Shown: piece after piece, positions 1-6,490 of the stretch
How the letters are laid out: each line of letters starts with the position of its first letter
How positions within the stretch are numbered: position 1 is the first letter of the stretch
NCBI GenBank assembly: GCA_944372465.1
Contig: CALVZG010000038.1
Span: 1-40,568 of the forward strand
Length of the DNA stretch: 40,568 nt
Source: an uncultured Clostridia bacterium
GTDB taxonomy: Bacteria > Bacillota > Clostridia > Christensenellales > UBA1242
Direction of reading: 5' to 3'
Program-made: the position numbers and the translations under genes
Notes under the pieces: model-generated
Database searches by the model: none
Told to the model about the DNA's origin: nothing
Seen by the model: only the letters and a program-made list of their open reading frames with translations

Positions 1-2
1 TA

Positions 3-278
3 AATCCTGCCGAAGAAATATATAGTCGTCCAAATGATAATAATGACGACAATAATGATAACAATAATAGCGATAACGGAACGGTAATTTATAATAAAGA
101 AATCGAAATTTCAGACGAAGAAAATAAAAAATTGCCGTTTGAGTTCAAACGACAATTGTTTGGCGGGAAGAGAGGGATTCGAACCCTCGCGCCAGTTGCC
201 CGACCTACAGCCTTAGCAGGGCCGCCTCTTCGACCTCTTGAGTATCTCCCCTTATTTTATTTTCACTTCTTTACATAG
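3..278 (+). CDS. 3' end of an Asn/Asp-rich protein, partial (5' end off the window)
   Basis: The plus-strand frame starting at base 3 is open from the window edge to a TAG at 276-278. The first 50 or so residues look like a genuine disordered tail: an Asn/Asp-rich run, then an acidic stretch ending near FEFKRQL. From about base 160 the frame continues through the antisense of the tRNA-Ser gene, so the last 40 residues are translated tRNA complement (GGKRGIRTLAPVARP and onward). Either the natural stop was lost and the protein now ends past the tRNA, or the C-terminus is an accident of position. No function can be assigned from this fragment. The low-complexity N/D composition is the only reason to believe it is coding. 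Confidence 0.4.
   Translation, partial: NPAEEIYSRPNDNNDDNNDNNNSDNGTVIYNKEIEISDEENKKLPFEFKRQLFGGKRGIRTLAPVARPTALAGPPLRPLEYLPLFYFHFFT
161..251 (-). tRNA. tRNA-Ser (anticodon GCU)
   Basis: Read on the minus strand, this is a complete class II tRNA starting GGGGAGAT and ending CCCGCCA. The acceptor stem GGGGAGA pairs with TCTTCCC (one G-U). The T-loop is GGTTCGAATCC, there is a long variable arm as in serine tRNAs, and the anticodon loop CTGCTAA contains GCT, which reads AGC/AGU serine codons. The CCA end is encoded. The gene is convergent with the partial CDS at the left edge, which overlaps it completely on the other strand. Confidence 0.95.
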
Positions 279-421
279 ATTTTATTTATAGTTCAATCTC
301 CTTCCCTCCTGTCATTTAATTTAATTGAATTTCTTAATTAAATCTTTTTAAATTTCTAATACCACAATAGCGAGATTCATCTCTTAAACTTAAATCTACA
401 TATTTTTTGAAGTTCTCTTTT

Positions 422-451
422 ATGATATCACAAATTTTATTATAATGTCAA
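422..451 (-). promoter_or_regulatory. Putative promoter toward tRNA-Ser
   Basis: On the minus strand, TTGACA (446-451) is followed after 18 bp by TATCAT (422-427), with a TG dinucleotide one base ahead of the -10 (extended -10). The predicted start near 415 is about 160 nt upstream of the tRNA, which is long for a tRNA leader. Confidence 0.4.
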
Positions 452-618
452 TCATTTTCTAAAAATTATATTTAAGTTGCGTTATATTATTTTTTAAACA
501 AATTTCTCCTTACTTGCATCTTTAATATTAAATATTAATTAATTAAATCAACTTTATATAATCTATTTCCACTTAATTGTATCTTTATTTGTTTTTATTT
601 AATTTTAAATAATTGGTA

Positions 619-647
619 TTGACTATCTCATTTTTTTATAATATAAT
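619..647 (+). promoter_or_regulatory. Promoter of the AAA+ ATPase gene
   Basis: TTGACT (619-624), a 17-bp spacer and TATAAT (642-647): close to a perfect sigma-A promoter. The predicted start near 654 leaves a leader of about 44 nt with a strong AAAGGAGG site at 686-693 ahead of the ATG at 698. Confidence 0.75.
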
Positions 648-649
648 GT

Positions 650-667
650 ATGTAATAAGTATTACAT
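650..667. promoter_or_regulatory. Inverted repeat over the transcription start of the AAA+ ATPase gene (possible operator)
   Basis: ATGTAATA (650-657) and TATTACAT (660-667) form a perfect 8-bp inverted repeat around a 2-base centre. It begins 2 bp after the -10 box and covers the predicted +1, a usual place for a repressor site. The cognate regulator is unknown. In DNA this AT-rich, a chance repeat cannot be excluded. Confidence 0.4.
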
Positions 668-697
668 GTAAAAATTGTAAAGCAGAAAGGAGGCAAA

Positions 698-2272
698 ATG
701 CTTTTCGAACAAAATCTTAATGAAATAGCAATGCAATATTATTTTGTAAAAAATCCTGCTGAATTTATTGAGCTATCTTTTTATAACGAACTGCCTGATT
801 TGGAAGAGATTAACGCAATATTTAAATCTACTAAAATTTATCATGCATTGTCTTTAAATATTGAAGATGATTTTGATACATATAATAAAAAGAAAAGTTT
901 TGAAAAAAGTTTTATAGATATTTTGAATGCAGCTGGGCTTGCTATAGAAAGCATCATTTTAAGTGATTTAGATTTAATAATACAAAAATCTACAACAGGT
1001 AATGTATATAAAAATACTTATTTTTATCTTTTACATCAAGGGTATTCAGAAAAAGTTGATAATATAATGCATGCAAATGAAAACATTATTGACTTTTTAT
1101 CTTTTTCTATCTCAAATAATAAGTTAGATAGGAAATATCTTGAAAGTTTAAGAAACATTAAAAATTATTTTTATAAGATTATTAAAGATAATCAAAAAAT
1201 TTTGCAATATTTAAAACATGATTTATCAAGCATAAAAAGTTTCAATTATTCAGTTGTTAAAAATTGGATTTTACCTTATTATGACAAAGTGGCTGCCATT
1301 GCAGAAGAAGATATTTGTGAAAAAGTAGATGAACAAGTAAAAGAAAAATTAAAACCAAAAACAAAAGAACAAAAAGCTACAAAAACAAAGAATTCTAACA
1401 CAAAAAAAGTTCCTAAAGAAACAAGAAAAATTATTGCAATAGAAGATGCACTCAAAAAAAATTTTGAAGGACTTGTTGGACTTAAAGATGTAAAAGAAAT
1501 TATTTTAAGAAAAACCAAATTAATACAAAAAGTACCCGGTAAAGCTGTCGATTGTAATTTTAGAATTGTTGGAAATCCTGGTGTTGGCAAAACTACTATT
1601 GCTGAAGCAATGTCTAAAACTTTTTATGATTGTGGAATTATTAAAAATCCTGAATTTGTTGAACTTAACGGTGCGGGACTTAAAGGTAAATATGTAGGGC
1701 ACACCGTAGGTCAAGTTAAAGATATATTTAAAAAGGCAAAAGGCGGGACACTATTCCTTGATGAAGTTTACAGTTTAATATCCCCTGACGGAAGCGAAGA
1801 TTCTTTTACTCAAGAGGCAATTACTCAACTTATGATTGAAGTAGAAAATCTCTATAAAGAGCAGCAAAAAGACCCTTCTAATAAGACTTTGGTTATAATG
1901 GCAGGATATAAAGATAAATTAGATATGTTATTAGATAAAAACATCGGTTTTAAACGCAGATTTTCAAATATTATAGATATCAAAGATTATACCCTTGAAG
2001 AACTTGAAGAAATTTTTAATCTAATGATGAAAAAAGATGGTTTTTCATTAGATGAAGAAGCAAGAAAAAAATTGCTTGAAATACTTGAGCAAAATAGAAA
2101 GAAGAAAAACTTCTCTAACGCTGGATATGTAAGAGTTTTATTGCAAAAAGCAGAAGAATATCAAGCTGGAAGGACAGATGTTGGAAATCTTACAATCAGC
2201 GAAGAAGACCTCGCCGCATCAAGCAAAGAACTTGATGACAGCCCAGAACAAAGACGAATTGGATTTCAATAA
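698..2272 (+). CDS. AAA+ ATPase of the CbxX/CfqX/SpoVK type with an unrecognised N-terminal domain
   Basis: 524 residues in three parts. Residues 1-210 are mostly helical and match no family I recognise. Residues 210-245 form a Lys-rich linker. Residues 250-510 are an AAA+ module: Walker A GNPGVGKT at 292-299, Walker B TLFLDE at 351-356, sensor-1 region VIMAGYKD near 399-406 and an arginine-finger-like GFKRRF near 417-422. The pore-loop region NGAGLKGKYVGHT is typical of the CbxX/SpoVK group, which includes EccA of type VII secretion and rubisco activases; members remodel partner proteins as hexamers. No signal peptide or membrane segment, so cytoplasmic. Start fixed by AAAGGAGG 4 nt upstream. 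Its own promoter, operator-like repeat and terminator make it a single-gene unit, so its substrate cannot be inferred from neighbours. Confidence 0.85.
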   Translation: MLFEQNLNEIAMQYYFVKNPAEFIELSFYNELPDLEEINAIFKSTKIYHALSLNIEDDFDTYNKKKSFEKSFIDILNAAGLAIESIILSDLDLIIQKSTTGNVYKNTYFYLLHQGYSEKVDNIMHANENIIDFLSFSISNNKLDRKYLESLRNIKNYFYKIIKDNQKILQYLKHDLSSIKSFNYSVVKNWILPYYDKVAAIAEEDICEKVDEQVKEKLKPKTKEQKATKTKNSNTKKVPKETRKIIAIEDALKKNFEGLVGLKDVKEIILRKTKLIQKVPGKAVDCNFRIVGNPGVGKTTIAEAMSKTFYDCGIIKNPEFVELNGAGLKGKYVGHTVGQVKDIFKKAKGGTLFLDEVYSLISPDGSEDSFTQEAITQLMIEVENLYKEQQKDPSNKTLVIMAGYKDKLDMLLDKNIGFKRRFSNIIDIKDYTLEELEEIFNLMMKKDGFSLDEEARKKLLEILEQNRKKKNFSNAGYVRVLLQKAEEYQAGRTDVGNLTISEEDLAASSKELDDSPEQRRIGFQ

Positions 2273-2273
2273 T

Positions 2274-2300
2274 AAAAAAGGCTAAATAAGCCTTTTTTTT
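2274..2300 (+). terminator. Intrinsic terminator after the AAA+ ATPase gene
   Basis: AAAAAAGGCT, a 5-base loop and AGCC followed by eight T, starting 2 nt after the stop codon. Confidence 0.85.
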
Positions 2301-2375
2301 ATTGAATTAATTGACTAATTCTTTTACATTCGTTAAAATAATACTACTATATTTAAATTAAAAAAAGGACAAAAA

Positions 2376-2960
2376 ATGGATAAAAAAATAAAAAAAAATG
2401 AAGACAAGGATATATTATTTATAAATACAACTAAATTAACTGAAGAAGAAGTTACAAATCTTCAACTTTTTACGCTGAAAAAATATAATCTCTTAATATC
2501 TATTATGATTGCAGTATTTTTTGGAGGAATTGGTATTGGGCTTTGTTTTGTTAATACATATGTGGGAGTTGCTATTTTACTTGCAGGTATAATAGGAGGA
2601 TTATTTCTTTTCCCTTATGTTACAAAAGAACAAATTAAAAGACAAAATAATCAAATTTTTGCAAATCAAGATTATATCAATTCATTTGAATTTTATAATG
2701 ACTATATCAACATAAAAAATATAGACAAAAATAATGAAAAAGAAATAAGTCAAAATTTTAACTATAGTGGTCTTTACAAAGTGGTTGAATTTTCGCAATT
2801 TGTTTATATCTTTATAAACAAAAATCAAAGTTTTATACTTGATAAAAAAGGAATGACAAAGGGCACTATAGGTGAAGTTATAGAATTATTAAAAGAAAAT
2901 GGCTTAAAATACCAAGATAAAAGATATCTTGGCGATTATAAAGATAAAAAGAGAAAATAA
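2376..2960 (+). CDS. Small membrane protein with a YcxB-like cytoplasmic domain
   Basis: 194 residues. A charged N-terminus is followed by two adjacent membrane segments (about 38-58 and 61-81) forming a hairpin, then a cytoplasmic domain of about 110 residues. That domain has the FEFYNDYINI...YSGLYKVVEF...YIFINKNQSFILDK pattern of the YcxB-like family (PH-like fold, function unknown). The ATG is preceded by AAAGGA. The gene stands alone between two terminators. The family assignment rests on the pattern of the C-terminal half and is moderate. Confidence 0.7.
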   Translation: MDKKIKKNEDKDILFINTTKLTEEEVTNLQLFTLKKYNLLISIMIAVFFGGIGIGLCFVNTYVGVAILLAGIIGGLFLFPYVTKEQIKRQNNQIFANQDYINSFEFYNDYINIKNIDKNNEKEISQNFNYSGLYKVVEFSQFVYIFINKNQSFILDKKGMTKGTIGEVIELLKENGLKYQDKRYLGDYKDKKRK

Positions 2961-2963
2961 TAT

Positions 2964-3005
2964 AAAAACCTAGTTTGACAATTTTATATTAAAACTAGGT
3001 TTTTA
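2964..3005. terminator. Bidirectional intrinsic terminator
   Basis: AAAAACCTAGTTT (2964-2976) and AAACTAGGTTTTT (2992-3004) form a 13-bp stem with T-runs in both directions. It serves the gene ending at 2960 and, about 120 bp downstream, the minus-strand rubrerythrin gene. Confidence 0.8.
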
Positions 3006-3126
3006 TTTTTTAAATGAATTTTGTTTTTATTTAATTATTATTTAGGTAATAAGATTTAATTAAAATCTTAACAAATAGATATCTTTAATATTAATTATTT
3101 TTTATAACATGTATAAAATTTATGTT

Positions 3127-3723
3127 TTAAATATATAAATCTTCTGGAAGTTTTAATTCACAGTAACCTTGTTTTGCACTGCATAAAGGACATTCTTCCC
3201 ATGCCTCTTTATCAAAACTTACATAGCCACATGCTGGGCAAATCCATGCAACTTTTTGTGCCTTTTTATAGAGTTTTTTATCTTTCATTTGAGTATAAAG
3301 TTCTTCAAAAACTTTTGCATGTCTAACCTCAACATCATGTATCATTTTGAAAATGTCTGCAATTTCATCAAATCCTTCTTCTCTTGCAGTTTTTTCGAAT
3401 ACAACATATGCTTTTGCTTCATCTAACTCATCTTGACAAAGAAGTTGAAGATTTGTTAAGAGATCCCATTTTTCTTTAAAAGGAAATCCAGCAGAAACAT
3501 CAATATTATCAACCATTTCCATTTCTGCATCTTGTAATTTCATATAAATTACTCTAGCATGATTAAATTCTTGATAAGCAATTTTGTCTATCAATGTAGC
3601 AATAGCCTCATATCCATTGTAACGAAAACCATATTCACAAAATTCATATCTTGTTCTTGCTGCACATTCAGCCATATATGCTCTAGCAAGATTTGAAAAA
3701 GTTTTACTTTCTTTTAGTTTCAT
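3127..3723 (-). CDS. rbr: Rubrerythrin
   Basis: 198 residues from the chosen start. An N-terminal ferritin-like diiron domain carries E19, E52xxH55, E99, E110 and E132xxH135 as likely iron ligands. A C-terminal rubredoxin-like Fe(SCys)4 domain has CPAC (162-165) and CPLC (178-181). Rubrerythrins reduce hydrogen peroxide in the cytoplasm of anaerobes, taking electrons through the rubredoxin centre. The frame could extend 25 codons upstream, but GGAGAGGGGG lies just before this ATG and the family begins here. The gene follows the HAD gene by 93 bp and may be cotranscribed with it. Confidence 0.93.
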   Translation of the reverse strand: MKLKESKTFSNLARAYMAECAARTRYEFCEYGFRYNGYEAIATLIDKIAYQEFNHARVIYMKLQDAEMEMVDNIDVSAGFPFKEKWDLLTNLQLLCQDELDEAKAYVVFEKTAREEGFDEIADIFKMIHDVEVRHAKVFEELYTQMKDKKLYKKAQKVAWICPACGYVSFDKEAWEECPLCSAKQGYCELKLPEDLYI

Positions 3724-3816
3724 AATATCCCCCTCTCCATTATTATCTACACTAAAAAGAAATTTATTCATACAAATCAAAAAACATAAAAATATCATTA
3801 GTAAACTATAATTATC

Positions 3817-4458
3817 TTAAAACATTTTGATTTTATCTTTATCTTCTTTTATATCATTTTCTAATTTTTCTTCAATTTGTGTTTCTGTTAAATTATATTC
3901 TTTTATAAACTCTCCTATTTTTGACCAACAATTTAAAACGGTAAATTTCATATCAGTTTTCTTTAGTTTAAAATAATCTTTATTTTTTAAACAACCATCA
4001 AATAATATTGACTTTATACCTATTTTTTCTAAAGTCATACAATTATCAACTAAATCATCTATAAAAAAATCCAATTTGTTTTCATAAGCATAATGTGCCT
4101 TATTGTTACATGCCATTATTAACTTATCACAATGAACTTTATTGTTTATCAACCACTCAACAGTGGCGGAGGTTATAAAATTAATGTTAGGACGACTTGA
4201 AATAAAATATATTTTGTAACCTGCTTCATGTAATGAATTTATAGTTTGAATTGCGTAAGGATAGGCAGTATAAAAAGATGGATTTAAAATTTTATTTATT
4301 TTTTTAATAAAAGGACTAATTTCTTTAATGTTGTTTATATCTATCTCAATAAAAGTTTTATCATTTTTATTAATGAATTGAAATTTATTTAGTAAATCAT
4401 ATAATAAAGATTCACAGTTAAAAAGTGTTTTATCTAAATCAATACCTATTTTTTTCAT
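3817..4458 (-). CDS. HAD-superfamily hydrolase, 5'(3')-deoxyribonucleotidase-like
   Basis: 213 residues with the HAD motifs in order: D7-x-D9-x-T11 in IGIDLDKTL (nucleophile and acid/base), motif II serine in FISSRP (86-90), a lysine near 120-128, and the acidic pair D134-D135 in FFIDDLVDN. Size and pattern resemble the bacterial NT5C-like group, which removes phosphate from nucleoside monophosphates; the substrate here is not known. A Lys/Glu-rich tail follows residue 190. GAGGGGGG precedes the ATG. Two TATAAT boxes (about 4485-4510, minus strand) lie upstream, so its promoter is probably in the gap shared with the divergent metallopeptidase-like gene. Confidence 0.75.
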   Translation of the reverse strand: MKKIGIDLDKTLFNCESLLYDLLNKFQFINKNDKTFIEIDINNIKEISPFIKKINKILNPSFYTAYPYAIQTINSLHEAGYKIYFISSRPNINFITSATVEWLINNKVHCDKLIMACNNKAHYAYENKLDFFIDDLVDNCMTLEKIGIKSILFDGCLKNKDYFKLKKTDMKFTVLNCWSKIGEFIKEYNLTETQIEEKLENDIKEDKDKIKMF

Positions 4459-4563
4459 TCCCCCCTCACTTAAAATATTTAATATTATACAACAAATTAT
4501 ACAATATGAAAAGATTATTAGTATAATATTTAAAAATATTTTATTATTTATACAATTTAACTA

Positions 4564-4592
4564 TTGAAAATAACTTTCAACTTTGTTATAAT
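4564..4592 (+). promoter_or_regulatory. Promoter with its predicted start about 4 nt before the ATG (near-leaderless)
   Basis: TTGAAA (4564-4569), 17 bp, TATAAT (4587-4592). The usual start 7 nt after the -10 falls at about 4599, while the in-frame ATG is at 4603. The possible TTG start at 4564 is itself the -35 box, so it cannot be used from this promoter. Confidence 0.65.
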
Positions 4593-4602
4593 AATTTATG
4601 CA

Positions 4603-5502
4603 ATGGAAGTAAAAATTTCTCCAAATTTATATCAATTATTAAACATTATAGATGATGACTTTTACAAAAAAGTCTATAATGTAGATTTATTAAAAATCTA
4701 TTTTAATATGATTGTAAAAGAAATTTTTAAAATAAATAACATTAATTCAAATATACCTTTTAAAACTTATAGAATGAAAAATAAATTTGGAAAATACTCA
4801 AACAAAGAAAATTGTATCGGGTTTAATTATAGATATTTGGAAATTTTTGACCAGATGATGAAAAGCAAAAATATATTTTATATCTATAAAATGGTTGACA
4901 CTTTAATACATGAAATTAGACATTATATGCAATACTCATTGAATGTTCAACTTGACCCTTTTTTAAAAAACTTTATGGAATGCTTTAAACTTGCCACTTT
5001 TCAATATAGAGCAAATCATGGGGCTCAAAATATTTTAGAAATAGATGCAAGATACTACTGCTTTAATCTTTTTAACCATAATCCAAAAACATCAAAATTT
5101 GTAAACTCCAGATGGTTTAACCGTCAAGAGGAAATTAGAAAAAATAAAAATGATTTTTCGCTTTTAGATTTTATAAATAATTTAGATGAAAACTTAATTG
5201 ATAAAGATATAGAAACTCAAATATATAAGGATAGATTACTTTTAAGTTATGGCAGTTTACTTAAAAATAAAACCTTTTCATATAATCAAAATATTAACAA
5301 AAATCATAAGTTTATTTTAAAAACAAACTTTTCTGAAAGCGAAGAAATTTATCACGCTATTGCTCCGCAATTTTGTGAATCTTATCTTTATAGCAAAATA
5401 AAAAAAGAAAATGAAACGAAAATTATAAGGCAAGTACAAGAATTTACAAAAATTTTTAGACAAAAAGATAATAATGGTTTTAATGAATCAGAAAAATTTT
5501 GA
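4603..5502 (+). CDS. Putative HExxH zinc metallopeptidase
   Basis: 299 residues from this start. The only clear motif is HEIRH at residues 103-107 (zinc ligands and catalytic Glu in HExxH enzymes), followed about 40 residues later by LEIDARYYC, where the acidic residue could be the third ligand, as in gluzincin-like proteins. There is no signal peptide or membrane segment. The ATG is chosen because the upstream TTG lies inside the -35 box; no Shine-Dalgarno site is present, and the promoter predicts a leader of about 4 nt. The PAP2 gene begins 29 nt after the stop and is probably cotranscribed. The rest of the protein matches no family I can name. Confidence 0.6.
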   Translation: MEVKISPNLYQLLNIIDDDFYKKVYNVDLLKIYFNMIVKEIFKINNINSNIPFKTYRMKNKFGKYSNKENCIGFNYRYLEIFDQMMKSKNIFYIYKMVDTLIHEIRHYMQYSLNVQLDPFLKNFMECFKLATFQYRANHGAQNILEIDARYYCFNLFNHNPKTSKFVNSRWFNRQEEIRKNKNDFSLLDFINNLDENLIDKDIETQIYKDRLLLSYGSLLKNKTFSYNQNINKNHKFILKTNFSESEEIYHAIAPQFCESYLYSKIKKENETKIIRQVQEFTKIFRQKDNNGFNESEKF

Positions 5503-5531
5503 TTTAATTTAGGCTAGCAGATACTTAAAAA

Positions 5532-6293
5532 ATGATAAAACATATGAAAAATAAAAAAACACTAAAGAAAGAAAACGGAAAAGTAAGATATATTTTTAAC
5601 GAAATAAAATACGCTATTATACCATTTCTAATTTTTGTTGTCGTTTTGCTAATCTCATATTTTGGCAATCAACTTATTTATACTATATTTGATTTGCACG
5701 GGAGTTACTACCCTAAAATTGATTTAGATGATAAAATACCATTGATTTCTTGGTTTGTATATTTTTATTATTTAACCTTTCCTTTGGGTATAATAACTTT
5801 TTTCTATCTTGCATTTAAGGACAAAAAACTGCTATATACTGTTTTCTTAACTCTATGTATTAGTTTTGCAATATCTGGAATTATTTATTTATTTGCTCAA
5901 ACAGAATTTGTAAAGCCAGATTTTACTCCTGTAACTTTTACAGATAAACTTGTAGTTTGGACTTGGGGCTCTGTAAATCCAATAAATTGTTTCCCTTCAC
6001 AACACTGTTTTATGGCATTTGCAGTTATGATTGCTTGTTTTACTTGTAAAAAAATGAATGTTTTCTTCAGAATTATAGCAAGTGGCTTGTCTGTAATGAT
6101 TATTTTATCAACTGTTTTTATAAGACAACATTATTTATTAGATATTATAGCATCGTTTGACATTATGCTTTCAGTATTCGCTTTCATTTATGTCTTTAAA
6201 TTAGGTAATAAACTTGCAGAAAGACAAGAAAATAAACGAAAAGAAAAAATATTAAAGAAAATCATGAATGATTTAAATAAAAAAAATAATTAA
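5532..6293 (+). CDS. PAP2-family membrane phosphatase/phosphotransferase (Aur1-like)
   Basis: 253 residues with about six membrane segments (around 25-45, 72-93, 100-122, 158-172, 180-197 and 207-223). PAP2 motif 2 is CFPSQH (153-158). Motif 3 is S193-T-x5-H200-x3-D204, with the usual Arg after the Ser replaced by Thr, as often seen in Aur1/PAP2_3-type proteins. The first PAP2 motif (KxxxxxxRP) is not visible. The family acts on lipid phosphates or transfers phospho-head-groups at the membrane. The start at 5532 has no clear ribosome site; ATG at 5544 is an alternative. Transcription from the metallopeptidase promoter is likely. Confidence 0.8.
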   Translation: MIKHMKNKKTLKKENGKVRYIFNEIKYAIIPFLIFVVVLLISYFGNQLIYTIFDLHGSYYPKIDLDDKIPLISWFVYFYYLTFPLGIITFFYLAFKDKKLLYTVFLTLCISFAISGIIYLFAQTEFVKPDFTPVTFTDKLVVWTWGSVNPINCFPSQHCFMAFAVMIACFTCKKMNVFFRIIASGLSVMIILSTVFIRQHYLLDIIASFDIMLSVFAFIYVFKLGNKLAERQENKRKEKILKKIMNDLNKKNN

Positions 6294-6294
6294 G

Positions 6295-6320
6295 AAATCT
6301 TGCCTAAATCAAGATTTTTT
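6295..6320 (+). terminator. Intrinsic terminator after the PAP2 gene
   Basis: AAATCTTG, a 7-base loop, CAAGATTT and further T, directly after the stop. Confidence 0.8.
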
Positions 6321-6433
6321 ATTTTCATAATTTTCAATTATTGTTTTTAAGGTTTATTAATAAATAATTTTTAACTATAATATTTCAAAAATATAATTTT
6401 AAAATTAATAACTATTAATTTTTAAAAACCTAT

Positions 6434-6461
6434 TTGATTTTTATAAGAAATGAATTATAAT
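6434..6461 (+). promoter_or_regulatory. Promoter of mnmG
   Basis: TTGATT (6434-6439), 16 bp, TATAAT (6456-6461). The predicted leader of about 23 nt carries AAGG ahead of the ATG at 6491. Confidence 0.65.
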
Positions 6462-6490
6462 ATATACGAATTTATTTAATAAGGTAAAAA

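Larger units (their letters stand above)
252..697. other. 446-bp AT-rich intergenic region without a recognisable gene
   Basis: No ORF of useful length is seen on either strand. It contains a minus-strand promoter-like pair (422-451) pointing at the tRNA-Ser gene, a purine-rich Shine-Dalgarno-like run on the minus strand (about 294-313, GACAGGAGGGAAGGAG) with no reading frame behind it, and the plus-strand promoter and inverted repeat of the AAA+ ATPase gene near its right end. A short untranslated leader or small RNA ahead of the tRNA is possible but not shown. Confidence 0.5.

Noticed and set aside
3724-3798. Upstream 25-codon extension of rubrerythrin
   Set aside because: A strong purine-rich ribosome site lies just before the ATG at 3723, where the family starts.
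5505-5534. Leaderless start for the PAP2 gene
   Set aside because: The -10-like GATACT before ATG 5532 is weak and its -35 spacing is poor. Cotranscription with the upstream gene is simpler.
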